Both the position numbers and the translations under genes were made by a program. Under the pieces are notes generated by a model. The model worked only from the letters and a program-made list of their open reading frames with translations. It searched no databases and was not told the origin of the DNA. DNA of 64,000 nucleotides, from assembly GCF_004122035.1 (NCBI RefSeq), contig NZ_SAXA01000006.1, positions 62,001 to 126,000 of the forward strand. The letters are read 5' to 3'. Source of the DNA: Ancylomarina salipaludis (GTDB lineage: Bacteria > Bacteroidota > Bacteroidia > Bacteroidales > Marinifilaceae). This document shows, piece by piece, positions 1-9,040 of the stretch; the stretch's first letter is position 1, and every line of letters starts with the position of its first letter.

Positions 1-78
1 AGTTACATTATCGCTTGACGAATCACATGAATACAAAGCAATTGACAAGAAAAATAATAGATAAAGTGCTTTTCTCAT
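1..78 (-). CDS. Lipoprotein, N-terminal 26 residues only
   Basis: A minus-strand reading frame opens with ATG at 76-78 and runs off the left edge still open. Its 26 residues form a bacterial lipoprotein signal: a basic start (MRKAL), a hydrophobic stretch, then a lipobox ending ALYSC followed by a Ser/Asp-rich tail (DSSSD). Cys-18 would be lipidated. It lies downstream of the DUF5689/TonB genes on the same strand, but the terminator at 322-345 separates them, so it probably has its own promoter in 79-320. The mature domain is outside the window, so its function cannot be named. Confidence 0.7.
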   Translation of the reverse strand, partial: MRKALYLLFFLSIALYSCDSSSDNVT

Positions 79-321
79 TTTATTTGATGTTTTAGTTATA
101 TTCCTATTGGGCACTAACAATTATCAAAATGACTCGTATCGAAATATTAAATCCGACATATAAAACAATACATAATGATAATTTATTGCGGGATGGGATT
201 TTTGCCATACAGGATGGTATGACATGGGGCATAAAATGGTAGGGCAAAAATAGTGAATATCAACTGATTTTCAATAAATCTCCCAACTATTTGATTGTTA
301 AAAAAAACAGTATAAAAAAGA

Positions 322-345
322 AAAGCATCCCATAAGGGATGCTTT
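322..345 (-). terminator. Rho-independent terminator of the DUF5689/TonB operon
   Basis: A perfect 10-bp stem (AAAGCATCCC / GGGATGCTTT) with a 4-nt loop. On the minus strand it is followed by a T-rich tract. It sits about 20 bases past the stop of the first DUF5689 lipoprotein gene. The rest of 79-366 holds no gene I can support; the short frame at 183-389 crosses this hairpin and is rejected. Confidence 0.85.
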
Positions 346-366
346 AGCTTATTCAATTCAAAAGAT

Positions 367-1740
367 TTATTTAATTGTAATATCATCAATTAATAAATCG
401 TAAGCTACAGTTTTACCAACTTTTAAAGCAAACAAACTGCTTCCAGCCTCAGTAGCAAGAGCAAGATCTGCAATGTTTAATGTCACTTTTAACCATTCAC
501 CAGCTGTATCAATTGCTCCTGTATATGAATTTGAACCAGCAGGTTCAACGGTTGCTGCTGTTGAATAATCACCTAAGTTAAATGGCTTAAATCCATCAGT
601 TGTATAAACATTTAAAGACAATGATTTGCCCGAAGTTCCTTTAATGTAAAAAATAATCTTAGTTTTTCCTGTAGCATCAAAGTTTTCAGGTACTGTAGCA
701 GTAAATACATAATCATTACCAGTTGGAGTTGTGTTGATATACAAAGCCTTAGAACCATCACGACCATTATCACTTTGAACAGCATAATCTTTTAAACCAT
801 ATTGATTCAAAGCTCCTGTGAATGTTTCCCAAGTTTCAAAATCAGATCCAGGGAAAAGACCCAAACCGTTATCACCGTCATCTACACCAGTATCACCGCC
901 ATTATTGTCGCTTTCAACTGTAAAACGTTCTCCTGTTAATTCTAGGCCATCAATACCAGTTAAAGCAATTTGAAAATCAGCACCAAATGTATTTAAGATA
1001 CCAGAAATAGATCCACTCCCTTCAGGAACAACTTCTTCGTTAAAATTGGCATAATTACTATTGCTAATTGCAATAGTTTTCTTATCAATAGTAGTAAAAC
1101 CAATAGTTGTATAACCAGAATTATCTTTATCTCCTAACTTTTTACCTTTATCAGTTTCAACAACTTGAACGTTATTTACTTTTACCAAAGTACCCACCAT
1201 ATCGGGAGTTAATGTCGAAAGATCATCAATCTCTTTAGGCGTAATGTTTTTATTTAATTCACCGCCGAAAGCAACAGCTTTTAAATTAACTTCAGGAATA
1301 CGAGACACTTTATATTTATCATCAGTAGCTTGATATCCTAAAGTATAAGTATCGTAATATTTTGCCATAAATAAACCAGCTGCCTTTACAAAAACTTCTT
1401 GACCAGCCACAAAAGTTTGATAAAATTTATCACCTTCTTTTAAACAACTAATTTTTACAGCAACATCACCATCCTGTAAATAAATTGCTTGATAGAAATT
1501 ATTTGATTCCGCTTGGTTAGAAACAACAATTCCTTTAAAAATAAAATCAGCAGGTACTTCAACCGCATCACCTGTTGTAAGGGCACGAAGATCAGCAATT
1601 GTTTTATTTGCTACTGGCAATTCCGGAGTCGGATCAACTGGACTTGGATCGATTGGTGAATCATTATCACTACTACATGATGTAAATGAAACAGCAAGTC
1701 CCATAACCATGACAAACAATAAATAATGTAATTTTTTCAT
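367..1740 (-). CDS. DUF5689 lipoprotein with C-terminal jelly-roll-like domain
   Basis: 457 residues. The signal peptide ends in a lipobox (SFTSC, Cys-22) followed by Ser/Asp and a Pro-rich linker, so this is a lipoprotein of the cell surface or periplasm. Residues of roughly 45-255 match the DUF5689 pattern, with an OB-fold-like opening (GIVVSNQAESNNFYQAIYLQ). After an Asp/Gly-rich linker near 270-285, the last 170 residues (FETWETF, KIIFYIKGTSGKSLSLNVY, ending LLIDDITIK) look like a beta-sandwich binding domain of the anchor-J or carbohydrate-binding kind. It is the last gene of a three-gene operon after the TonB receptor. The ligand is unknown. DUF5689 OB-folds resemble those attached to secreted nucleases, which fits the divergent nuclease gene, but that link is inferred. 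Confidence 0.8.
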   Translation of the reverse strand: MKKLHYLLFVMVMGLAVSFTSCSSDNDSPIDPSPVDPTPELPVANKTIADLRALTTGDAVEVPADFIFKGIVVSNQAESNNFYQAIYLQDGDVAVKISCLKEGDKFYQTFVAGQEVFVKAAGLFMAKYYDTYTLGYQATDDKYKVSRIPEVNLKAVAFGGELNKNITPKEIDDLSTLTPDMVGTLVKVNNVQVVETDKGKKLGDKDNSGYTTIGFTTIDKKTIAISNSNYANFNEEVVPEGSGSISGILNTFGADFQIALTGIDGLELTGERFTVESDNNGGDTGVDDGDNGLGLFPGSDFETWETFTGALNQYGLKDYAVQSDNGRDGSKALYINTTPTGNDYVFTATVPENFDATGKTKIIFYIKGTSGKSLSLNVYTTDGFKPFNLGDYSTAATVEPAGSNSYTGAIDTAGEWLKVTLNIADLALATEAGSSLFALKVGKTVAYDLLIDDITIK

Positions 1741-1815
1741 TTTACAGTTCTTAGTTAATTAATAATTGGATTTAAATAAAATTAATAGCTAGCTATTGTA
1801 TAATATCATTAACGG

Positions 1816-2745
1816 CTAGTCAAGCATTTCAAGATCATCAAGACTGTTGATGACAAACTGAGCATAACCCTCGTGAACACTCAAAACTCCAGTAATATTA
1901 AACTTCCCAGATGGTGTTAAAAGATGTGCAAACTTGGAATAATTACTATTGAATAATGGTAATTTTTTACCGTTATTATCAATGATTTCAATAGTCGTTT
2001 TAAATGGGAAATCAGGATTATGATCATCCCCTAACAAACCCCATGTTTGATTAGGTTTTACAAACTGAACGTCTTTAAAAGTCATTAATGTGAACTTATA
2101 ATTTTCGTTTTTAAGCTTAGCCTTTGGCGTGTTAAAACTGTCATAAAATACATCGTAAGCCACATCTTCAATATTCCTAACAGCTGGAACAATATTAACA
2201 GGATATTTATCATTAAAAATATGGGCATCTACCGAAGGAGATGGTATAGGAGCTAAACGATATTCCTTTTGGTTATCTCTAGGCTTATAAAAATAGAATG
2301 AACCTCCTAATTGAACTTCATTACCATATTTCCCTAGAGTTAAACCCTTACATTTCACATAAATTTTTTGTCCTATAGCATATTTGGTATACAATGAAGA
2401 TTCTCCAATTGATATACTTATCCCCTGTTCATTACCAGTAAGATCAGACTGAATAATTAAAGTTTTATAGAAATTCCCTGCCTTATCATCAGAAATGACA
2501 TAACCTGAGATATAAATATCATCTTCAACCGTCATAAAATCATCTGCATTTAGATACTTCCCAGTAGATCCAATTTTAGATGTATATATAGCTTTCAATT
2601 CCTCAATAGAGATCAGGCTAGCATCAGCTGGCATTTCAAAAACAGGTTCAACAAAAGTTGGTTCAGCATAATCTTCTTCGTCGCAACTATTAAAAAATAG
2701 CAAGCCGAGTAGTGCTGCAATAATATATAATGATATTTTTTTCAT
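1816..2745 (-). CDS. DUF5689 domain lipoprotein
   Basis: 309 residues from the ATG at 2743-2745. I prefer this start to one 7 codons upstream because it begins the signal peptide directly (MKKISLYII, lipobox FFNSC). The mature protein is almost entirely DUF5689: LISIEELKAIYTSK, then DDIYISGYVISDD and GNFYKTLIIQSD, where such domains carry the OB-fold, and a C-terminal half with a second similar module (KDVQFV, FNITGVLSVHEGYAQFVI). It lies 24 bases after the TonB receptor and 75 bases before the larger DUF5689 gene, all one strand. The probable role is as a surface partner that binds the receptor's substrate. No catalytic motif was seen. Confidence 0.82.
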   Translation of the reverse strand: MKKISLYIIAALLGLLFFNSCDEEDYAEPTFVEPVFEMPADASLISIEELKAIYTSKIGSTGKYLNADDFMTVEDDIYISGYVISDDKAGNFYKTLIIQSDLTGNEQGISISIGESSLYTKYAIGQKIYVKCKGLTLGKYGNEVQLGGSFYFYKPRDNQKEYRLAPIPSPSVDAHIFNDKYPVNIVPAVRNIEDVAYDVFYDSFNTPKAKLKNENYKFTLMTFKDVQFVKPNQTWGLLGDDHNPDFPFKTTIEIIDNNGKKLPLFNSNYSKFAHLLTPSGKFNITGVLSVHEGYAQFVINSLDDLEMLD

Positions 2746-2769
2746 CTTGTATTCTTTTTTTATCAACTA

Positions 2770-5598
2770 TTAAAATCTAAAACTCATATTCAAGAAGAAG
2801 TTTCTTCCGTACGCATAATACAACTTAGGAGGGAACTGAGAAATATCGTATTCACTCTCAAATTTACTGTCTGTTTTAATTCTTGATTGTTCATAACCAC
2901 CAGTAATAAAGTCAGTATTATCAAGAACATTAGAAACAGAAAGATTAATGTTGATATAGTATTTGTAATCAATTCTCCAAGATTTACCGATATTAAAATC
3001 AAGAGTAAACTGATCGTCAAGTTGAGTCTGAGCAGTTACTTTTTGAAGTAATCCTGTAAATAATTCAGAAGATTCATAGTCATCACCATAATTTTCAGAG
3101 GATGCATATCGATCGAAAGCAGCCTTAGTTCTTCTTAATGGGTTATAGCTTAAATACATTTCACGGTAGTAATTAGCATTTACACCCACCCACCAGTATT
3201 TATCACTGGAATATTTTAATCCAATAGTATAAGCTTGCTGAGGATATCCTGTCTCCTTAAATCCTTTTACGTAAACAGGTTCATTTTCTACAACAAATTT
3301 ATCGTCATTATCAGCAATCATAGTTAACATTGGACGGGAATCAATCGTATGATCACCTACTGCAATTGCACCAACCAATGAAAGTTCATCAATAATTTTA
3401 TAATCAAATCCAAGTTCGATTCCCATATGAGTTTTATCAACTCCAGATTGAATGGAATTCACAAAGGTTCTTGATTCGTCATGATAAAAACCCATGGTTT
3501 TAATCTGATCCATGAACTTGGTATAATGAGCATTGGCTTTTAATTTGAAACCTGGAGAACGATAAGCATAACCTATATCTGCAGTCATGATTTTTTCATC
3601 GTTATACTGACCTTTGTCATTCAATGAAGTGTGACGGGTACGAGGAGAAAGAAATACATTACGGAATGATTGAGCTTTAGTCATATAACCCGCATTAGCA
3701 GAAAAATAGTTCTTCCCATCTTTTTTATAAGTAGCACCTAGCTTAACGCCATAATTGAAATAATTTAGCTTTTTACTTTGTCCAAAAGAATTATCTTTAA
3801 ACAAGCCTTTTCTTACTTTAGAGTCTCTCCACATAGTGGTTTGAGTCACTCCTAATGACACATAATAATCAAATTTATCATACGAGAAGTTTGCCTGAGT
3901 GAATCCGGAAATCTTATCAACATGCGCGTCATAGTCGTGTCCGTAAACATCGCCTTCTTTCAGCTTTTGAGCCTCGCCATGTTCCAAATAATAATCGTAA
4001 TCATTTTGCACTCTATCAATACGAACTTGCTCTGTTAAAATAATTTTAGGATCCTGGCGGTCAGCAAATTTATCGGTATTCCAGATAAAATCAGCTCCCA
4101 TTAAATCATCAACCAAAGTGTAAGTGTGTGCTTTGTATGAGTTATAATTTGCACCCCCTACAAGTTGAATATTCTTATTCAGTTCATGCTTGATATTGAT
4201 ATCGGCAATGATCTGATCGATATCTTGTCTTCTATCCTCTACCATGTAACGAGCTTGCTTACCGTAGTTTTTACCATCAGCATCAATATAATCAGGATTG
4301 TTATATTGATTGGCTTTATACATAGCATCCCAATTTAATTGAGAATTGTTTTTAAAATCAGCATCAACCTCAGCATTATGAGCATTTGATGGGTAGATAC
4401 CAAAGTTACGGTAATAATCAGGGCGAGGATCTGCAGCGTCAATCCAGTTTAAGGCAGTACGACCACTTTCACCTTTAATAACAGCGATACTGGTTTCAAC
4501 TTTAGTCTTTGAGTTTACATCCCAATAATGCTTAAGAATAGCAACTGGTGTATGAGACTTTTGCATTTTGGCATTACGCTTTTTGCCATCTTGCCATCCC
4601 CAATTTGGATTGTAATAATTAGACCCAACAAGGTCATAAGCAGCTTGAAAAGATGCTCCAGATCCACCTCTTGTGCTAGGTGCTCCAAATACAGTTAAAC
4701 CAATACTATGGTGATCGTTAATTTTTTTCAAAGCTGATAAAAAGTAGCCATAAGCATCATATGATGTGCCATCGATATAACCTTCTTCTGACCAACGTTT
4801 AGAAACAGATCCTGTTAGAGCCCAACCGTTATCCATCATACCTGTTGAATGAGTGATCATTGCACGGTTACGATAAGAACGATTAGACATTGAGTAAACC
4901 AATTTGGTGCCTTTACGGTAAGAATCAGCTTTTGTATTGATATTCGTATTCCCTCCAAAAAGACCAAATCCATTATCAATAGGAGCTAATCCATCACTTA
5001 CAGTTTGATCACGGGTAACATCATTTAAACCTCCCCATAAAAACCAGTAAGCTCTTCCATTCTCCATATTATTCATTGGAATTCCGTTGAAAAAGATCCC
5101 TGATTCTTCTGAACCATATCCACGACGACGAAAACGAGCCGAACTAAACGTATAAGCTGCAGCTGCATTAAAAGGATCTTTCGAAGAATTCAATATTCCA
5201 GACACAGCCATATCACCCAAATCAGCGTCAACTTCTTCATCAGTAATAGAAGTTACGTCCAACTCATCAAGCGATGGTAAGAATTTATTCACTTCTAAAA
5301 CCAAAGTTCCTAGAGACATATTTTTCCCTTCAACAACATCAATTGTCTCAGTTAAACTAATAAAGCCTTCTTGATTTAATTCAATTAAATGTTTTCCTAC
5401 AGAAACACCGGTAATTAAAAATTGACCATCAGCATCCGTATACACCATATTACTTGTACCTAGAACCTGAACTTGAACACGTTCAAGAAATTGTCCATTT
5501 TTAGCACTTTTTACCTTTCCACTTACAGAACCCGTTTGGGCTTGTAAAGTAAAAGACATCAGAACTCCTAGCATTAGGAACAAAAAGATCTTCTTCAT
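2770..5598 (-). CDS. TonB-dependent outer-membrane receptor with CarboxypepD_reg-like domain
   Basis: 942 residues from ATG 5596-5598. I chose this start because it begins a signal peptide ending in LQAQTG; the frame extends 15 codons further upstream but without a signal. Residues 23-110 are the CarboxypepD_reg-like beta-sandwich (GSVSGKV, TDADGQFLITGV, KHLIELNQEGF). A plug follows (RRRGYGSEESGIFFNGIPMN) and then a long barrel ending in NFFLNMSFRF, a typical aromatic terminus. It should import a ligand across the outer membrane with TonB energy. It is the first gene of an operon with two DUF5689 lipoproteins and has a 250-base structured leader. This lipoprotein pairing is not a SusD pair, so a glycan substrate is not implied. 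Confidence 0.88.
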   Translation of the reverse strand: MKKIFLFLMLGVLMSFTLQAQTGSVSGKVKSAKNGQFLERVQVQVLGTSNMVYTDADGQFLITGVSVGKHLIELNQEGFISLTETIDVVEGKNMSLGTLVLEVNKFLPSLDELDVTSITDEEVDADLGDMAVSGILNSSKDPFNAAAAYTFSSARFRRRGYGSEESGIFFNGIPMNNMENGRAYWFLWGGLNDVTRDQTVSDGLAPIDNGFGLFGGNTNINTKADSYRKGTKLVYSMSNRSYRNRAMITHSTGMMDNGWALTGSVSKRWSEEGYIDGTSYDAYGYFLSALKKINDHHSIGLTVFGAPSTRGGSGASFQAAYDLVGSNYYNPNWGWQDGKKRNAKMQKSHTPVAILKHYWDVNSKTKVETSIAVIKGESGRTALNWIDAADPRPDYYRNFGIYPSNAHNAEVDADFKNNSQLNWDAMYKANQYNNPDYIDADGKNYGKQARYMVEDRRQDIDQIIADINIKHELNKNIQLVGGANYNSYKAHTYTLVDDLMGADFIWNTDKFADRQDPKIILTEQVRIDRVQNDYDYYLEHGEAQKLKEGDVYGHDYDAHVDKISGFTQANFSYDKFDYYVSLGVTQTTMWRDSKVRKGLFKDNSFGQSKKLNYFNYGVKLGATYKKDGKNYFSANAGYMTKAQSFRNVFLSPRTRHTSLNDKGQYNDEKIMTADIGYAYRSPGFKLKANAHYTKFMDQIKTMGFYHDESRTFVNSIQSGVDKTHMGIELGFDYKIIDELSLVGAIAVGDHTIDSRPMLTMIADNDDKFVVENEPVYVKGFKETGYPQQAYTIGLKYSSDKYWWVGVNANYYREMYLSYNPLRRTKAAFDRYASSENYGDDYESSELFTGLLQKVTAQTQLDDQFTLDFNIGKSWRIDYKYYININLSVSNVLDNTDFITGGYEQSRIKTDSKFESEYDISQFPPKLYYAYGRNFFLNMSFRF

Positions 5599-5859
5599 AA
5601 GAATTATTAAAGTTTGATATAAATAGTCGATGATAGAAATCACTCAATCGTGTCCATGTTTCCCCCGAAACACAATCGATTGCAACAACAAAGACAGTTT
5701 GAAATTTTACTTTAAAGTAAGAAAGTGGAGTTTAGTACCCTTAGAACTGCAAGTTCACTCTGTAGGTGAAGATGCATTGATACTGTATGCTATGCCTTTA
5801 ATGCATAGCCCGCCCATGATTCGAACGGTATAAAATGGTGCTTAGGTGGGGCAAATTTA
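5599..5859 (-). promoter_or_regulatory. Promoter box and long structured 5' leader of the TonB operon
   Basis: The minus strand shows a -7-like box TAAATTTG (5852-5859) of the Bacteroidota type, giving a leader of about 250 bases. Three stem-loops are visible: GCTATGC/GCATAGC (5789-5809); TTCAC/GTGAA near 5753-5769; and a double stem just before the start codon with outer arms CAATCG/CGATTG (5645-5650, 5677-5682) and inner arms TGTTTC/GAAACA (5657-5662, 5667-5672). It has none of the cobalamin (B12 box), TPP or FMN riboswitch signatures I know. A plus-strand frame at 5630-5833 overlaps it and is judged noncoding. Confidence 0.45.
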
Positions 5860-6289
5860 ATATTTTTTTTGAATCTATAACACATATATACACAAAAACC
5901 AGCCTGCAATAACTTAAAGACGTTCAGTGAAATAATAACGATTTATCAAAAAATAGAGAGCAAGACCAAAAGAATTAGGCTGTTCTCAAAAAATATCTTA
6001 ATTTCGCCAACGGAAAACAATCATTTTTAGCAAAACTAGCACAAACTAATTCGATCCCCCCGAATTACAATTACGTTTTCAATCCACTCTATCTGAAGAA
6101 TCATTTCACAACTTTTGTTTAATATGTCTTTATAGCTTTATTCATTTGGAATAGATATAAGATGATTAAAACAATAGATGTGGAGTTTAATTTTTAAAAA
6201 TCAAACTTTAATTATAAAATAGGCTGTTACATCGATATGCGTATGAATTAGCTTATTTTAATAGAGATTACAATAGAAAAAATAAACAC
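5860..6289. other. AT-rich divergent intergenic region
   Basis: This stretch separates the TonB operon from the plus-strand nuclease gene. It is AT-rich, has no supported reading frame, and presumably holds both divergent promoters. I saw no clear TAnnTTTG box on the plus strand and no repeat worth naming. Confidence 0.5.
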
Positions 6290-7336
6290 ATGAAGAATTT
6301 CAAATTCAAACAGCCAGGTCTATTAGTTCTTTTAGCATGTCTCCTTTTAAATGTAAACGGATTATCTGCTCAGAAAAAACAAAAAGAAGTTTCTTGTATC
6401 GCGTTCTACAATCTTGAGAATTTATTCGATACAATCGATGATCCTGAAAAATATGATGAAGAATATACGCCCGAAGGGAAAAACAAATGGACTGAAACGA
6501 AATACAATGCCAAACTTTTTAATATGGCTCATGTTATTTCTTTAATTGGGAAAGAGGGCTGTAAAGATGGTTTTTCCATACTGGGTGTATGTGAGATTGA
6601 AAACCGTAAGGTTCTTGAAGATTTAATTGCTCAACCTGCCTTAGTCGGTCGTAATCTTCAAATTGTACACTATCCTTCGCCTGACAAACGTGGTATCGAT
6701 GTGGGTTTACTTTATAATCCCAAACGTTTTGAAGTAATCGAATCAAAAAGTTTCAGATTAAATACTTTCAAAAATAACGGGGATACCCTTTTTACAAGAG
6801 ATCAACTTTTAGTGACTGGTTTATTAGACAAAGAAAAAGTTCACGTCATTGTAAACCACTGGCCTTCGAGAAGTAGCGGCGAAAAAATTAGTCGTCCATC
6901 GAGAAATGCGGCAAGTCAACTTAGTCATTCAATTTGCGATTCATTAAGCAAAGCTGATCCATCTGCAAAAATACTTGTAATGGGTGACTTAAACGATGAT
7001 CCATTTAACGAGTCAGTAAAAAAATATATGAAAACCAAAGCTAAGATTTCTAAAATGGACTCAGAACATTTTTACAACCCTTGGGAGAATATTTTAGCAA
7101 AAGGAATTGGAACATTAGCTTACCGCGATACCTGGAACTTATTCGATCAGATCTTGCTTTCTAATCCTCTTGTTGATAAGAACACAAAGGGTTATAAATT
7201 TATCGCCAGCAAGATTTTTAAAGAGAAATTTATGATACAAAGCAAAGGACGATACAAAGGTTACCCTTTAAGAACCCGAGATAATGGTTATAGCGACCAT
7301 TTACCGGTCTATGTATTCCTTGCAAGAGAAAAGTAG
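6290..7336 (+). CDS. Secreted endonuclease/exonuclease/phosphatase (DNase I-like) family protein
   Basis: 348 residues with a signal peptide (cleavage near LSAQKK), so it is exported. The family landmarks are in order: IAFYNLENLFDT (metal-binding Asn/Glu region), GVCEIENR (catalytic Glu), NHWPSRSSG (catalytic His), VMGDLNDDP (Asp/Asn metal ligands) and YSDHLPVYV (final Asp-His). All the residues needed for phosphodiester hydrolysis appear to be present. Members of this family cut DNA, RNA or phospholipid-type phosphodiesters, and substrate cannot be told from sequence. It is divergent from a TonB receptor and two DUF5689 lipoproteins; degradation of extracellular nucleic acid is the likely theme, though this is inferred. 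Confidence 0.85.
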   Translation: MKNFKFKQPGLLVLLACLLLNVNGLSAQKKQKEVSCIAFYNLENLFDTIDDPEKYDEEYTPEGKNKWTETKYNAKLFNMAHVISLIGKEGCKDGFSILGVCEIENRKVLEDLIAQPALVGRNLQIVHYPSPDKRGIDVGLLYNPKRFEVIESKSFRLNTFKNNGDTLFTRDQLLVTGLLDKEKVHVIVNHWPSRSSGEKISRPSRNAASQLSHSICDSLSKADPSAKILVMGDLNDDPFNESVKKYMKTKAKISKMDSEHFYNPWENILAKGIGTLAYRDTWNLFDQILLSNPLVDKNTKGYKFIASKIFKEKFMIQSKGRYKGYPLRTRDNGYSDHLPVYVFLAREK

Positions 7337-7378
7337 CTCTATTGTAATACCGCTTTTAAAACCGCTCATTTTGCACTG

Positions 7379-7407
7379 CCCCCAAAAAGTTAGACACTAT
7401 TTGGGGG
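7379..7407 (+). terminator. Terminator after the nuclease gene, resembling an IS3-family end
   Basis: A perfect 8-bp stem CCCCCAAA/TTTGGGGG followed by TATTTTTA ends the nuclease transcript. The wording TGCACTGCCCCCAAAAAGTTAGAC just to the left is close to the terminal repeats of IS3/IS150-group elements, so the hairpin may derive from an old insertion-sequence end. No transposase is present here. Confidence 0.7.
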
Positions 7408-7440
7408 TATTTTTATGCCCTTTTAAATCGTAAAACAAAA

Positions 7441-7472
7441 AAAGCTATTCTGATAATAATCAGAATAGCTTT
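7441..7472 (-). terminator. Rho-independent terminator of frr
   Basis: A perfect 14-bp stem (AAAGCTATTCTGAT and its complement) with a 4-nt loop, followed on the minus strand by TTTTTTTG and more T. It lies 23 bases after the frr stop codon. Confidence 0.9.
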
Positions 7473-7494
7473 CGGTATAATATAAAATCAGCTA

Positions 7495-8058
7495 TTAGAT
7501 AGTCATGATATCTTTTTCCTTAACCACTAGTAGTTCATCAATTTTCTTACCATAAGCATCGGTTAATTTCTGAACATCGTTTTCTGCATCTTTCTCAAGA
7601 TCTTCAGACAAGCCATCTTTAACCATTTTCTTAAGCTCAACAATTGTGTCGCGACGTGCATTACGCACACTCACCTTTGCATTTTCACATTCAGCCTTGG
7701 CCTGTTTTGCCAAATCATTACGACGCTCTTCAGTTAGCGCAGGAATGTTGATACGAATGATTTCCCCATTATTATCAGGGTTAAAACCCAGATTTGAATT
7801 CATAATAGCTTTCTCAATAGGTCCAATCATTGCTCTTTCCCATGGCTGAACAGCAAGAGTTCTTGGGTCCGGTACACTTACATTGGCAACCTGGCTCAAT
7901 GGAACCATGCTCCCATAATAATCAACCGTTACACCCGCTATCATATTAACATTCGCTTTTCCGGCACGAATTTTCACTAATTCTGTTTCAAGATGCGTAA
8001 TTGCGGCATCCATCTTTTCCTTTGCATCCTCAAGATACATTTGAACTTCTTCATTCAT
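7495..8058 (-). CDS. frr: Ribosome recycling factor
   Basis: 187 residues, the usual length. RRF splits post-termination ribosomes together with EF-G. Recognisable blocks are KIRAGKANVNMIAGVTVDYYGS near the N-terminus (residues 30-51), PLSQVANVSVPDPRTLAVQPW, the region NLGFNPDNNGEIIRINIPALTEERR (about residues 88-112), and the coiled-coil C-terminal domain with VRNARRD and DDEL-like DELL endings. An AGGAG-like run (tcctcc on the plus strand) precedes the start. It follows pyrH by 125 bases and ends in a strong terminator, so pyrH-frr appear to be one unit, a common bacterial arrangement. Confidence 0.97.
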   Translation of the reverse strand: MNEEVQMYLEDAKEKMDAAITHLETELVKIRAGKANVNMIAGVTVDYYGSMVPLSQVANVSVPDPRTLAVQPWERAMIGPIEKAIMNSNLGFNPDNNGEIIRINIPALTEERRNDLAKQAKAECENAKVSVRNARRDTIVELKKMVKDGLSEDLEKDAENDVQKLTDAYGKKIDELLVVKEKDIMTI

Positions 8059-8183
8059 AGGAGGAAGAGTTTAAATATTTTGTTATTATATAATTACATT
8101 TCTTATGTCAGCCATCAAGACCACATACAAAAATAATAAAAAAATCGTTATCTGCTTATCTCACAATAAAAGAGACCTCTTGC

Positions 8184-8894
8184 CTATACGTGCACCAAAG
8201 TTCCAATGTTTTCGCCATTGACTACTTTTAACAAGTTGCCTTTAGTATCCATATCAAACACAACAATTGGAAGATTATTTTCCTTACACATTGTTGTGGC
8301 AGTTAAATCCATTACTTTCAGATCTTTGTAGTATACCTCATCAAAACTGATGGTATCATACTTTGTTGCGGTTGGATCTTTCTCCGGATCAGCAGTATAA
8401 ACGCCATCCACACGGGTTCCTTTCAACATTACATCTGCTTCAATCTCTATACCTCGCAATGAAGAACCGGTATCAGTTGTAAAATAAGGGTTTCCTGTCC
8501 CTGCTGAGAAAATTGTGACATATCCTTCCTCAAGATAATCAACCGCTTTTTGTTTTGAATAGAACTCCCCAATTGGCTCCATTCTGATTGCTGTAAGTAC
8601 TCTTGACTTACAATTGATTGCTTCAAGTGCCGAGTTTAGAGCCAGACTGTTAATTACTGTAGCCAACATGCCCATTGAATCACCCTTAACACGATCAAAG
8701 CCTTTTGAAGCTCCGCTAAGTCCTCGGAAGATATTACCTCCCCCTATCACAATACCAACTTGCACTCCTTGGACTACAATTTCTTTAATCTGTTCTGCAT
8801 AGTCATTTAATCTTTGAGAATCGATACCGTATTGTTGCTCTCCCATTAGCGACTCTCCGCTAAGTTTCAGTAGGACACGTTTGTATTGTAACAT
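8184..8894 (-). CDS. pyrH: Uridylate kinase (UMP kinase)
   Basis: 236 residues. It phosphorylates UMP to UDP, the entry to UTP and CTP synthesis, and is hexameric and regulated by GTP/UTP in bacteria. The amino-acid-kinase landmarks are clear: KLSGESLMG at the N-terminus, VIGGGNIFRG (residues 49-58), DSMGMLATVINSLAL, FSAGTGNPYFTTD for nucleotide binding, and MLKGTRVDGVYTADP near residues 155-170. It precedes frr. A small palindrome CCGATA-AG-TATCGG at 8934-8947 sits in its leader, with no U-tract, and may be chance. Confidence 0.97.
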   Translation of the reverse strand: MLQYKRVLLKLSGESLMGEQQYGIDSQRLNDYAEQIKEIVVQGVQVGIVIGGGNIFRGLSGASKGFDRVKGDSMGMLATVINSLALNSALEAINCKSRVLTAIRMEPIGEFYSKQKAVDYLEEGYVTIFSAGTGNPYFTTDTGSSLRGIEIEADVMLKGTRVDGVYTADPEKDPTATKYDTISFDEVYYKDLKVMDLTATTMCKENNLPIVVFDMDTKGNLLKVVNGENIGTLVHV

Positions 8895-9040
8895 TTTTAA
8901 ATATAGTATTTTATTAGATATGAAATAGATGACCCGATAAGTATCGGTAATAATTCAGTTCATAAAAGCAATCCTCAATATAAGAATTAAAAGCTTAATT
9001 ATTATGCTTTTAGAAAGATCTGAAAAATATAAGTCCAAAA

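Noticed and set aside
183..389. 68-codon minus-strand frame before the DUF5689 gene
   Set aside because: It crosses the terminator hairpin at 322-345 and has no recognisable domain.
5630..5833. Plus-strand 67-codon frame in the divergent region
   Set aside because: It overlaps the stem-loops of the TonB leader, has no ribosome-binding site and no recognisable domain. It is more likely a frame across a structured RNA.
5750..5860. tRNA-like GTTCGAATC word on the minus strand of the TonB leader
   Set aside because: The flanking bases do not form a T-arm stem, and no acceptor or anticodon arm could be drawn.
8934..8947. Short palindrome CCGATA-AG-TATCGG upstream of pyrH as a terminator
   Set aside because: No U-tract follows and the stem is only 6 bp.
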